A DNA stretch of 37,460 bases. Origin: an uncultured Bacilli bacterium. Its GTDB lineage: Bacteria; Bacillota_I; Bacilli_A; RF39; UBA660. Shown piece by piece: positions 29,245 through 37,460 of the stretch; the stretch's first letter is position 1; every line of letters begins with the position of its first letter. Made by a program: the position numbers and the translations under genes. The notes beneath the pieces are model-generated. The model made no database searches and was not told the origin of the DNA. It was given only the letters and a program-made list of their open reading frames with translations. Location of the stretch: NCBI GenBank assembly GCA_947628585.1, contig CANRAL010000011.1:1-37460 (forward strand). Reading direction: 5' to 3'.

Positions 29245-29271
29245 ATTTTACTATATATATATATATATCAA
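29245..29271 (-). promoter_or_regulatory. Candidate promoter with (TA)n spacer, second copy
   Basis: TTGATA-15 nt-TAAAAT with a 17-nt TA run (29252..29268). Confidence 0.5.
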
Positions 29272-29308
29272 GGCCTTGGTTTTTTCTTTGACAAAAGTTT
29301 GACAATAT

Positions 29309-29337
29309 AAAAACACTATCCATCTTGGAATAGTGCA
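29309..29337 (-). terminator. Terminator of rpmE
   Basis: CACTATTCCAAGATGGATAGTGTTTTTATA on the minus strand. Confidence 0.7.
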
Positions 29338-29355
29338 TCTAACTTACTTATAATT

Positions 29356-29568
29356 TTATTTATTATCTTGGTTTAGCCCAAATTTACGATTAAACTTTTC
29401 GATATTGCCAGTTTTTTTAGTAGTATTTTGTTTACCAGTAAAGGCTGAATGACATTCACTACAAATTTCGACATCAATCTTTTCCTTAACAGATTTAGTT
29501 TGAAAAGTTGCTCCACATGCACATGTTACTGTAGCATCTTTCATTTCGGGATGAATATTTTTTTTCAT
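29356..29568 (-). CDS. rpmE: 50S ribosomal protein L31
   Basis: MKKNIHPEMKDATVTCACGATFQTKSVKEKIDVEICSECHSAFTGKQ. Confidence 0.95.
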   Translation of the reverse strand: MKKNIHPEMKDATVTCACGATFQTKSVKEKIDVEICSECHSAFTGKQNTTKKTGNIEKFNRKFGLNQDNK

Positions 29569-29587
29569 TTTTTACTCTCCTTCCGCC

Positions 29588-29607
29588 ATGCTTCAATATT
29601 GAAGCAT
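29588..29607 (-). promoter_or_regulatory. 20-bp perfect palindrome just upstream of the rpmE RBS
   Basis: ATGCTTCAATATTGAAGCAT followed by GGCGGAAGGAG on the minus strand. Confidence 0.6.
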
Positions 29608-29660
29608 AGTAATTTGTTTCTTTAGTATTATAACATATTTTTAATATCGTGCAAGTAAAA

Positions 29661-30347
29661 CTAACTTAAAAGTTTTAAGATATTTTTAAAAATTACTTGA
29701 TGAGCCTCATAACTCATATAATAACTATTTTTTTGTAAATAATATTTTTCATTCAAAGATATTGGTAATAAATCCATATATTTAGCATTATACATATCAG
29801 CTATTTTTTGTAATTTAGAATTTATATTCAAAGTATCATTTTTACTAAATTTTAACGCGGGATATAATCCCATAATGATAATATCTTTATCATAAAAAGA
29901 TCGAATATTTGTTAATAACTTTTTATATTCATTAATAAAATTATCTTGATATTCTTTAAAATCATTTGTTCTTAAAGACAAATTAGCAAATTCATCAACC
30001 CCAATTGCAATAGTTAATATATTACTTTTTTCAATTAATTGCTTAATAGGAATTTTACTTGTTTTACCTACTTCATTTTTTTCTAAATAATCATTTAATT
30101 TATCAATAGTTAAATAACCAATAGAAAACTCTTTATTAAAATAATTTAAATTATTATTTTTTTCATAGTATTCCGCGAGATAATCATTAAAACTGGGACC
30201 AATTACATTATATGGAGTCATACCTAAACTAATACTATCCCCAATTGCCATAATATTTATTTTGGTATTTTTATGTTGGGTGGAAATAAAAAAAGTTATA
30301 ATACTACCTATAATAATTATTAATAATAATTTATATCTTCTTTTCAT
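29661..30347 (-). CDS. SGNH/GDSL-type hydrolase, membrane-anchored or secreted
   Basis: N-term TM then INIMAIGDSISLGMTPYN; IAIGVDEF; C-term MSYEAHQVIF. Confidence 0.75.
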   Translation of the reverse strand: MKRRYKLLLIIIIGSIITFFISTQHKNTKINIMAIGDSISLGMTPYNVIGPSFNDYLAEYYEKNNNLNYFNKEFSIGYLTIDKLNDYLEKNEVGKTSKIPIKQLIEKSNILTIAIGVDEFANLSLRTNDFKEYQDNFINEYKKLLTNIRSFYDKDIIIMGLYPALKFSKNDTLNINSKLQKIADMYNAKYMDLLPISLNEKYYLQKNSYYMSYEAHQVIFKNILKLLS

Positions 30348-30358
30348 AAAACCCCCAG

Positions 30359-30386
30359 AAAAAAAGTAGAGAACTTCTTCTCTACA
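30359..30386 (-). terminator. Terminator of murA
   Basis: GTAGAGAAGAAGTTCTCTACTTTTTTT on the minus strand. Confidence 0.8.
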
Positions 30387-31640
30387 TTATACTTCAACTA
30401 TCTCGATCTTAGCACCAACATTAGATAATTTATGAATTATTCTTTCGTATCCTCTTAGTATATGTTCGGCATCATTTATAATAGTTATTCCCTTAGCAAT
30501 TAAACCCGCGGTTACTAAAGCAGCTCCACTTCTTAAATCTGTTGCAATAAGTTCAGCCCCATGTAAAGAACATTTGCCATGAAAAGTAGCATGTTGGCGT
30601 TCATATTCAATAACTGCTCCCATTTTTTGTAAATTAGGAACATGTCCCATACGATTTTCAAAAATTGTTTCTTCAAATTGGCTAATGCCTTTAGCTTGCG
30701 TAAGTAAAACACTCATTGGCTGTCCTAAATCGGTAGGAAAACCAGGATATACACTAGTTCGGACATTAACGGCTTTTAAATTGCTAGTACGATTTAAAAT
30801 AACTTGGTGGTCTGTTACTTTTAATTTAACCCCCATTTCCTTTAATTTATTTAAAACTACGGTAAGGTGATTAGGATTAACACCATCAATAATTAAATTT
30901 TTACCAATTAAAGATCCCATAATAATATAAGTTCCTGCTTCTATACGATCCGGTATAACTTCTATTTCCGCGGAATGCAATTCTTTAACCCCATTTATAA
31001 CAATAGTTTCAGTACCAGCCCCTTGGATATTCGCTCCCATTTTATTTAAAAATTCAGCAATATTTTCTATTTCTACTTCCCTGGCAGCATTATTTATAAT
31101 GGTTGTACCCGATGCCATAACCGCTGCAAATAAAATATTAATAGTAGCTCCTACCGAAGCAAAATCTAAATAAATATTTGCTCCCTTTAAATTATCGGCT
31201 GTAATTATGTACTTAGTATCCTCTTTAATAATTTTAGCCCCCAAAGCTTCAAAACCTTTTAAATGTAAATCAATGGGTCTACTTCCAATATTACATCCCC
31301 CGGGAAAATATATTTCCGCTTTTTTAAATCTTCCTAATAAAGCTCCCATAAAATAATAAGAAGCTCTTAATTTATTACTTAATTCTTCATCTATTATATT
31401 ATTTTTAATTTTTAAAGTATTAATTTTTAAAATTCCATCTTCTTCTTTCACGGAAACATTTAATAAATTTAATATTTCGATTAAAGCATCTTTATCAGAA
31501 ATATTAGGAACATTTTTAATTGTTAATTCTCCACTTGCTAACACACACGCGGGAATTAAAGCAACGGCACTATTTTTAGCTCCGCCAATTTTAATTGTTC
31601 CAGTTAAAGAATGATTGCCTTCAATAATTATTCTTTTCAT
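30387..31640 (-). CDS. murA: UDP-N-acetylglucosamine 1-carboxyvinyltransferase
   Basis: GTIKIGGAKNSAVALIPA...PGGCNIGSRPIDLHLKGFEALGA. Confidence 0.96.
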   Translation of the reverse strand: MKRIIIEGNHSLTGTIKIGGAKNSAVALIPACVLASGELTIKNVPNISDKDALIEILNLLNVSVKEEDGILKINTLKIKNNIIDEELSNKLRASYYFMGALLGRFKKAEIYFPGGCNIGSRPIDLHLKGFEALGAKIIKEDTKYIITADNLKGANIYLDFASVGATINILFAAVMASGTTIINNAAREVEIENIAEFLNKMGANIQGAGTETIVINGVKELHSAEIEVIPDRIEAGTYIIMGSLIGKNLIIDGVNPNHLTVVLNKLKEMGVKLKVTDHQVILNRTSNLKAVNVRTSVYPGFPTDLGQPMSVLLTQAKGISQFEETIFENRMGHVPNLQKMGAVIEYERQHATFHGKCSLHGAELIATDLRSGAALVTAGLIAKGITIINDAEHILRGYERIIHKLSNVGAKIEIVEV

Positions 31641-31704
31641 TTTTCGCCTCCTAAGGAAGTGTCTTTAATTAAAATATACCTATTTTTTTTCTCGATGTCA
31701 ATTG

Positions 31705-32241
31705 TTATTTAAATATATGAATTATTCCCAAAATAAGAAGTAAAACTATACCTAAAAAATTAGCTAATTTACCTAAATGATTAGAACAATATTTACCAAT
31801 AGTTAAACCTAAATAAGTAAATAAAAAACTACAAATAGCAAAAATAATACTGGCAATTATTTTTTGATTTGTTAATGCCGATATTCCAAAACCCACGGAA
31901 AAACTATCAATACTTACTGATAAGGCTAAAAATAATAAACCAATTATCGATAAATTAAAATTAGATTTATCTTCTTTAAAATAATGATATAAAATATTAA
32001 AAGCCAAAGCTAACAAAATAATTCCTAATAATTTATTAGTTGTTAAACTTAATAAATTAATTAATTTTCTTCCTAATAAATTACCTAACAAAGGCATAAA
32101 AAAATGCAAAACACCAACCATTAAAGGTAAAATAAATACCTTTTTGGCTTGGGTAAAAGTACCTATTGATAAAGACAAAGAAAAAGTATCCATGGATAAA
32201 GATATACCAATAAGAATAATGGATACTATTTCTTTCATCAT
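31705..32241 (-). CDS. MntP/YtaF-like membrane protein (putative Mn efflux)
   Basis: GISLSMDTFSLSLSIGTF and LSVSIDSFSVGFGISAL repeated motif; near spoIIR and rpiB. Confidence 0.75.
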   Translation of the reverse strand: MMKEIVSIILIGISLSMDTFSLSLSIGTFTQAKKVFILPLMVGVLHFFMPLLGNLLGRKLINLLSLTTNKLLGIILLALAFNILYHYFKEDKSNFNLSIIGLLFLALSVSIDSFSVGFGISALTNQKIIASIIFAICSFLFTYLGLTIGKYCSNHLGKLANFLGIVLLLILGIIHIFK

Positions 32242-32278
32242 ATCACCTTTTAAATTATATTTTTTAAAGGCATATTTA

Positions 32279-32797
32279 TTAATAAAATTTTTCTATTATT
32301 TTTTTAATATAAAAACTATATGTTATTTCATCTAAATCTTCTTCTTTAGCCTCAATTAAACACAAAGGAGGAAACAAAACACACCACCAATTATCACCTT
32401 CACCTTCTCCTAAAGTTATAACTAAAGATTCATATTCACCCGCGGGATAACTTATTCCATATAAATATTTTTCAGGAAAATAATTGTTACCATAATTAAT
32501 TTTATAAGGAACATTATATTTATTTATTTTTTCTTCTATTTCGGGTATTACTTCTTGAATTTCTTTTCGCGTAGTTTCAATAGTTAAAGATTTATTTAAA
32601 ATAGGATTAATAACAGGTTCTACTTCTTTTTTTATTTTTTCTTTTAAAGCTTGATCTTCTTCACTATTACTATTAGCAATAATTCGGTACCTAATAGCAT
32701 TCTCAGGAATAATTATATTATTAGTTTTTTCGACTTGACTAAGTAATAAAATAATAAGAATAAATAATCCTATTATTATTTTTTTCAAATTTATCAC
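32279..32797 (-). CDS. spoIIR: Stage II sporulation protein R
   Basis: AIRYRIIANSNSEEDQALKEKIKKEVEPVI...GEGDNWWCVLFPPLCLIE. Confidence 0.93.
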   Translation of the reverse strand: MINLKKIIIGLFILIILLLSQVEKTNNIIIPENAIRYRIIANSNSEEDQALKEKIKKEVEPVINPILNKSLTIETTRKEIQEVIPEIEEKINKYNVPYKINYGNNYFPEKYLYGISYPAGEYESLVITLGEGEGDNWWCVLFPPLCLIEAKEEDLDEITYSFYIKKIIEKFY

Positions 32798-32817
32798 CTA
32801 TTCTTATTTAGAACAAA

Positions 32818-32851
32818 TAAAAAATATTTATTCACTAAAAATGAATAAATA
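32818..32851 (-). terminator. Terminator overlapping the prmC stop codon
   Basis: ATATTTATTCATTTTTAGTGAATAAATATTTTTTAT on the minus strand. Confidence 0.7.
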
Positions 32852-33541
32852 TCTATCTAAATTATTAAAATCTTTTTGAAATTCATATTTGTAATTAGGA
32901 TAATGTTCTTCTAATAACTTAGTTAAAGAGTTCTTTTCATCGCTTCCAATTTCAAAAGCCAATAAAAATTTTTTCTTTAAAATGTCTTTACTATATTCTA
33001 ATATTTTTTTATAAAAATATATTCCATCATCTAAAGCAAATAAAGCTAAATGGGGTTCATAAATTTTCACCTTTTCTTCGACAAAACCATCATAAGGAAT
33101 ATAAGGGGGATTACTAATTACAATATCATATTTTCCTTGGGGCTTTTCAGTCATATCTCCTTCAATAAAATTTATATCTACGTGATTTAACTTAGCATTT
33201 TCTTTAGCAAGTTTTAAAGCCTCGAAAGATATATCGATAGCCGTTACATTAGCATCAAGTTCTTTTTTTAAAGCAATAGCAATACAGCCACTTCCCGTAC
33301 CTAAATCAATAATGTCTATTTTTTTATTAAACATCGCTTTCGCATAGTTAACAGTTTTTTCAACTAAAAGTTCGGTTTCAAAACGAGGTATTAAAACATT
33401 TTCATTAACTTTAATAATTGAGTTATAAAAATCAACATCACCAATTATGTATTGAACAGGATAACCTTCATGAAGCTTGGCTAAGGCTTGGGTCTGCAAA
33501 TCCTTTGCCACGTAACGCTTTATTAGTTCTTCATCAGTCAT
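32828..33541 (-). CDS. prmC: Peptide chain release factor N(5)-glutamine methyltransferase
   Basis: LIPRFETELLVE...DLGTGSGCIAIAL...VISNPPYIPYDG. Confidence 0.94.
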   Translation of the reverse strand: MTDEELIKRYVAKDLQTQALAKLHEGYPVQYIIGDVDFYNSIIKVNENVLIPRFETELLVEKTVNYAKAMFNKKIDIIDLGTGSGCIAIALKKELDANVTAIDISFEALKLAKENAKLNHVDINFIEGDMTEKPQGKYDIVISNPPYIPYDGFVEEKVKIYEPHLALFALDDGIYFYKKILEYSKDILKKKFLLAFEIGSDEKNSLTKLLEEHYPNYKYEFQKDFNNLDRYLFIFSE

Positions 33542-34604
33542 TGTTCTCTTTAGTCCCTGCTAGTTTTAATTTTAAATCTTCCGTTATTAAAGAATCTATA
33601 ATAGGATCTAAGTTTCCATTCATTACCCGATCTAATTCCATAATTGAAAAATTTGTACGATGATCTGTTACCCTATTTTGAGGATAATTATAGGTTCTAA
33701 TTTTTTCACTGCGATCGCCAGTACCAATTTTATTTTTTCGTTCACTTCCTAATTCTTTTTCTTGTTCTTGAAGTAAACTATCATATAATTTTGCTTTCAA
33801 CATCCGCATAGCATTTTCTTTATTTTTTAATTGACTTCGTTCCGTTTGACAAGTAACTACAACTCCTGTAGGTACATGAGTTATTCTTACAGCCGAATTA
33901 GATGTATTAACGGATTGTCCTCCGGCTCCTGATGAATGATAAACGTCAATTTTTAAATCACTTTCTTTTATGTCAATGTTAACATCTTCAGCTTCTGGCA
34001 TAACTAATACTGTTGCCGTTGAAGTATGAACTCTTCCTTGAGTTTCCGTCGCGGGAATTCTTTGAACTCGATGCGAACCACTTTCATATTTTAATTTAGA
34101 ATAAACATTATCGCCTTTTACCATATATTCTATTTGCGAATATCCACCACTGGTACCCTCTATTTCATGCATTACTTCGATTTTCCAACCGTTTTTATCA
34201 GCATAATAAGAATACATTCGGAATAAATCTCCAGCAAAAATGTTAGCTTCATCGCCACCTGCAGCTCCTCTTATTTCCATAATAACATTTTTACCATCAT
34301 TTTCATCTTTAGGAACTAATAATATTTCTAATTCTTTTTTCAATCTTTCTTCTTCTATAGTTAATCTTTCAACTTCTTCTAAAGCAAAATCTTTTAATTC
34401 GCTATCATTTTCCATCTCTTTAGCTTGTTTTAAATCATCTAATACTTTTTTATATTCATTATATACTTCGACTATTTCTTTTAAATCACTTTGTTCTTTA
34501 GATAATTTTTTCAAAGTATTAAAATCGTTTAATACTTCTGGTTTCACTAATTCTTCCGCTAATTCATTATATTTTGTTACAATAGCTTCTAATCTATTTA
34601 TCAT
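33534..34604 (-). CDS. prfA: Peptide chain release factor 1
   Basis: GAGGQSVNTSNSAVRITHVPTG (GGQ). Confidence 0.97.
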   Translation of the reverse strand: MINRLEAIVTKYNELAEELVKPEVLNDFNTLKKLSKEQSDLKEIVEVYNEYKKVLDDLKQAKEMENDSELKDFALEEVERLTIEEERLKKELEILLVPKDENDGKNVIMEIRGAAGGDEANIFAGDLFRMYSYYADKNGWKIEVMHEIEGTSGGYSQIEYMVKGDNVYSKLKYESGSHRVQRIPATETQGRVHTSTATVLVMPEAEDVNIDIKESDLKIDVYHSSGAGGQSVNTSNSAVRITHVPTGVVVTCQTERSQLKNKENAMRMLKAKLYDSLLQEQEKELGSERKNKIGTGDRSEKIRTYNYPQNRVTDHRTNFSIMELDRVMNGNLDPIIDSLITEDLKLKLAGTKENND

Positions 34605-34622
34605 ATAGATCCTCCTTTTTTC

Positions 34623-34650
34623 ATTTTATCAAATATTATGAAAAAAACAA
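34623..34650 (-). promoter_or_regulatory. Candidate promoter of prfA-prmC
   Basis: TTGTTT-16-TAAAAT on the minus strand, upstream of RBS AAAGGAGG. Confidence 0.45.
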
Positions 34651-34666
34651 ACTTTTTTTAACCTTT

Positions 34667-35678
34667 TTACTTAGTAAATGAGTGGGCTCTTTTTAAAGTT
34701 AAGGAAGATGTTTCATAATTTTTTAAATATTGTTTTAAAAAATATACTTTATCTATATTATGCAGAAATACTAAATCACAAAATTCCAAGGCTTGCTCTA
34801 AATATATTTCATTATAACTGCTTATATCTTTATAACTTCGACCATTAAGTTCTTTTCTTTTTAAGACAATATCTTCTTGATATAAATTACCTACCCCATT
34901 AGTTAATATATTAGCAAACAAATTAACATTATTTTGCCAAATTACAGGATTAGTTGTACCATTAGGACATCTAAATTCAATAGTGTTCATTTCTCCTACA
35001 GTATGAAAATCATATAAATTAGTAAAATTAACGGCTTCGTTCCGATAAATCTTTCTATTACTATTATTGTGAAGTAATTTATATATTTCTCTAAATAAAT
35101 CTTTAATAGATTCATCTTTTTGCATCATTTCATAATATAAATCATATTCGCTACCCAATAAATCTGCGATAGGCATAGCAAATTCCATAATCTTTTTTCT
35201 AGGTGTTAAATACTCTCCATAGCAAAACCGAAAAATAATATTTTCATAAACCATCCAAAGACATAAAAAATGATATAACTTTTGCGCTTCTTCATTTAAA
35301 ATATTAGCTCCAATATGAATATGACCAGCAGCATAGCCTTTAATTTTAGAATGTTTTTTTAAATATTCACAAATTTCCTTTACTTGTCGCCAACAATAAT
35401 TATCATCTTTTAAAATAGGAGAAATAATTTCCCCACCCATAGGAACTGAAGAATCTTCTTTAACTAACCATTTACCCTTATCATTTAAAAATTTGTTATT
35501 TTCCATATTTAAAAATTTGGCTTCTTGTTTTTTGCTTAATTTATCACATTCTATTTCTAAACCATACGTAATGTGGGAATCTATCCCTAAACTTTCCCGA
35601 AACTCTAATTTATAATCTTCTATTGAATGTAAAAAATCTTGTAATGCATCAAAACTTAACTTCGTTAATAATAAATTA
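34667..35678 (-). pseudogene. Amidoligase-like (COOH-NH2 ligase superfamily) protein, probably 5'-truncated by the IS
   Basis: YGLEIECDKLS...KEDSSVPMGGEIISPIL...AAGHIHIGANIL. The called ORF extends to a TTG at 35707 inside the IS end, with no visible RBS. Confidence 0.6.
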
Positions 35679-35841
35679 GATAGTGTGAAAAGTTTTATGG
35701 AAAACAAGTAGCACAGAGTAAAAAGATATTAAAATGAAAATTTTAATATAAATCTATCAAAAAAGATAGAAAAATTGTTCTTTGAAAATAGTAATTAATA
35801 AAAAAAGACATGATGAAAACAAGTAAAAATAAGAATTTAAC

Positions 35842-37272
35842 TTAAGCGTAAATATCAGAGTACTTGTAACCAAGATTAAGGAGTTCAATCCATTTGTTAG
35901 GCATATTAGAAATATTTTTAAGTTCGTCAAGTTCAACAGGAGTTTTCCAGCCTAAGGCTTTATTAGGTCTTAAGAAATTATTAAAAGAAGCAAATAAAAC
36001 CATGTAGGAATTGGCATTATCAAGAGAAGAAAAACCACCTTTAGGACGATAATAATATTTTAAAGTACGATTAAAGCGTTCAATGATTTGCTTTTCAGAA
36101 CGATATTCTTTAGAAATATCATCTTGATTTGTAAGACCAATAACCTGATAAAGATTAAAAGGTAAACCATGTTGAGAACAATACTCGTTAGCAACATTAT
36201 AGATAGGATTACCATCGGAAATGACATTCAAAGATTTAGGTAAAGTATCGTACTTAATTAAGGTTGAATAAGCAGCTTTAATAGAAGATAAAGAATCACG
36301 ATTTTTGTAGACACGATAAGAAGTAACAATTTTATTAATAGCATCAAACCAAAAGAAAACATAAGCGGTTTTACCTAAGATTTTAATGTAAGTTTCATCG
36401 GCAGCAATAGTATCAGAAAGATTGTAAGGATAAAACTCTAAAACAGGATGAATGATGGAAGAAGCGGCTTTGCAATAATTTTCAACAGTTTTATAAGAAA
36501 TAAAAACTTCGTGAATATCTTTTAGAATCGAAGCAGTTTGACGATAAGATAAACCATAATTAACATGATAAGTAAGACATAAACCAATAATATATTGAGA
36601 AGAATAAGCGCGAGATAAATCGATAGGAGATTTAATAAATTCACGATAGTCTTTTTGGAGAGAAGGAATATCAATATTAAATTTACGATAAATATATCTA
36701 AGTTTAATTTTTTCAGGATGTTCTTTGTAAAGTTTTCTATCATGAACGTTTAAAGAATTTTTATTCTTAAGATAAAAAGGACAATTATCATTTTTACATC
36801 GATAAACATCAAAATCGTCATGATGATGGTAAAGAACAAGTTGATATTTACAATGTGGACATTTAAGAATAACATCTTTGTCTTTGTTAGGATTAGTAGA
36901 AAAGATAAAGGAACAAACTTTGCATTCAAATTGATTACCTTTACCAGTGTTATCATAAAGATAGTCTTTAGGAGCACCGCAGCAAGGGCATTTAACATCA
37001 ATAGAAATATTTTTATTGTTTCTACGCTTAATAGGTTTAATGTTATTATCCTTAACAAGTTGTTTCCAATCTTTATGTTCAATTTTAACAAAAGGTTCAA
37101 TAATAGGAGGATCATCAACATTGAATAAACGATATTTAACGTCTTGAGGTTTATCATCAAGATGCTTAATTTCATCAACTTTAATAAATTTGGAAAGAAA
37201 AATAATAATTTTCCAAATAAATTTATTAATACTATTTAAAAATTTAATGATTATTGATATAATTATAGACAT
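35842..37272 (-). CDS. DDE-type transposase with N-terminal zinc ribbons (IS6/IS240-like DDE domain)
   Basis: CPCCGAPKDYLYDNTGKGNQFECKVC and CPHCKYQLVLYHH ribbons; DETYIKI...ISDGNPIY...EKQIIERFNRTLKYYYRPKGGF catalytic pattern. Confidence 0.9.
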   Translation of the reverse strand: MSIIISIIIKFLNSINKFIWKIIIFLSKFIKVDEIKHLDDKPQDVKYRLFNVDDPPIIEPFVKIEHKDWKQLVKDNNIKPIKRRNNKNISIDVKCPCCGAPKDYLYDNTGKGNQFECKVCSFIFSTNPNKDKDVILKCPHCKYQLVLYHHHDDFDVYRCKNDNCPFYLKNKNSLNVHDRKLYKEHPEKIKLRYIYRKFNIDIPSLQKDYREFIKSPIDLSRAYSSQYIIGLCLTYHVNYGLSYRQTASILKDIHEVFISYKTVENYCKAASSIIHPVLEFYPYNLSDTIAADETYIKILGKTAYVFFWFDAINKIVTSYRVYKNRDSLSSIKAAYSTLIKYDTLPKSLNVISDGNPIYNVANEYCSQHGLPFNLYQVIGLTNQDDISKEYRSEKQIIERFNRTLKYYYRPKGGFSSLDNANSYMVLFASFNNFLRPNKALGWKTPVELDELKNISNMPNKWIELLNLGYKYSDIYA

Positions 37273-37327
37273 GACATATACCTCGTTTCTATTGTTTGAT
37301 GATAATCATTATACAGGTATATGTCAT
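37271..37327 (-). promoter_or_regulatory. Perfect 13-bp inverted repeat covering the transposase RBS/start and the region just upstream of a TATAAT
   Basis: ATGACATATACCT (37271-37283) / AGGTATATGTCAT (37315-37327); TATAAT at 37313..37308 on the minus strand. Confidence 0.75.
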
Positions 37328-37358
37328 TTTTTGATAGATAAAAATAGAAATTTCTATA

Positions 37359-37387
37359 TAAAAACCCCTTCAAAAAAGAGGGGGTAA
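37359..37387 (-). terminator. IS-internal Rho-independent terminator upstream of the transposase
   Basis: Minus strand TACCCCCTCTTTTTTGAAGGGGTTTTTATA. Confidence 0.7.
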
Positions 37388-37460
37388 AGAAAAATATATA
37401 GAAATTATAGAAAAATAAAGAAAAAAACAGGTAGTTTGTATATAAACTATGCACACTACC

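Larger units (their letters stand above)
35679..37460 (-). mobile_element. Insertion sequence with DDE transposase; right end at or beyond the window edge
   Basis: Left end GATAGTGTGAAAAGTTT vs right end (reverse complement) GGTAGTGTGCATAGTTT: imperfect terminal inverted repeats around one transposase gene. Confidence 0.75.

Noticed and set aside
36522-37178. Minus-strand ORFs 36522..36743 and 36750..37178 inside the transposase
   Set aside because: Alternative frame of an intact transposase, AT-driven Leu/Ile-rich composition; not evidence for a frameshifted product.
37263-37454. 63-aa minus ORF from the IS end to the transposase start
   Set aside because: Phe/Tyr-rich, no RBS, crosses the terminator and the hairpin; probably chance in AT-rich DNA, though it overlaps the leader region discussed.
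1-37460. CRISPR array
   Set aside because: No regularly spaced 20-40 bp direct repeats with unique spacers; the only tandem repeat is the 2 x 41 bp at 26610-26691 without spacers.

Overview
This is an AT-rich window from a Firmicutes/Bacilli-type genome; the gene content and style suggest a deep-branching Erysipelotrichia/RF39-like lineage (inference only). Nearly every gene is on the minus strand. It contains: (i) the left edge with a partial type IV pilin-like gene and envelope proteins; (ii) the S10-spc-alpha ribosomal superoperon, rpsJ to rplQ, including infA, map, adk, secY, rpoA and a small rpmJ missing from the ORF track, with no rpmD; (iii) two paralogous 807-aa surface proteins about 9.1 kb apart whose 5' modules and promoters are near-identical but whose beta-helix/GLUG-like 3' parts differ; (iv) between them, a higBA-like toxin-antitoxin pair whose antitoxin is fused to an ImmA/IrrE-like peptidase, hpf, a cold-shock gene, and a sporulation block (spoIID, spoIIQ, spoIIID) ending in a degenerate mini-MreB/Mbl-like ORF; (v) rpmE, an SGNH hydrolase, murA, mntP-like, spoIIR, prmC and prfA; (vi) an amidoligase-like gene apparently 5'-truncated by an IS element that runs to the end of the window. 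The most interesting observations are: simple-sequence repeats (T18, and (TA)8 twice) directly abutting TAAAAT -10 elements of all three surface-protein genes, which suggests phase-variable expression; the degenerate actin at the mbl position; and an IS with an apparent double shield against read-through transcription (an internal terminator plus a hairpin that hides the ribosome-binding site, with its 5' arm upstream of the likely -10).
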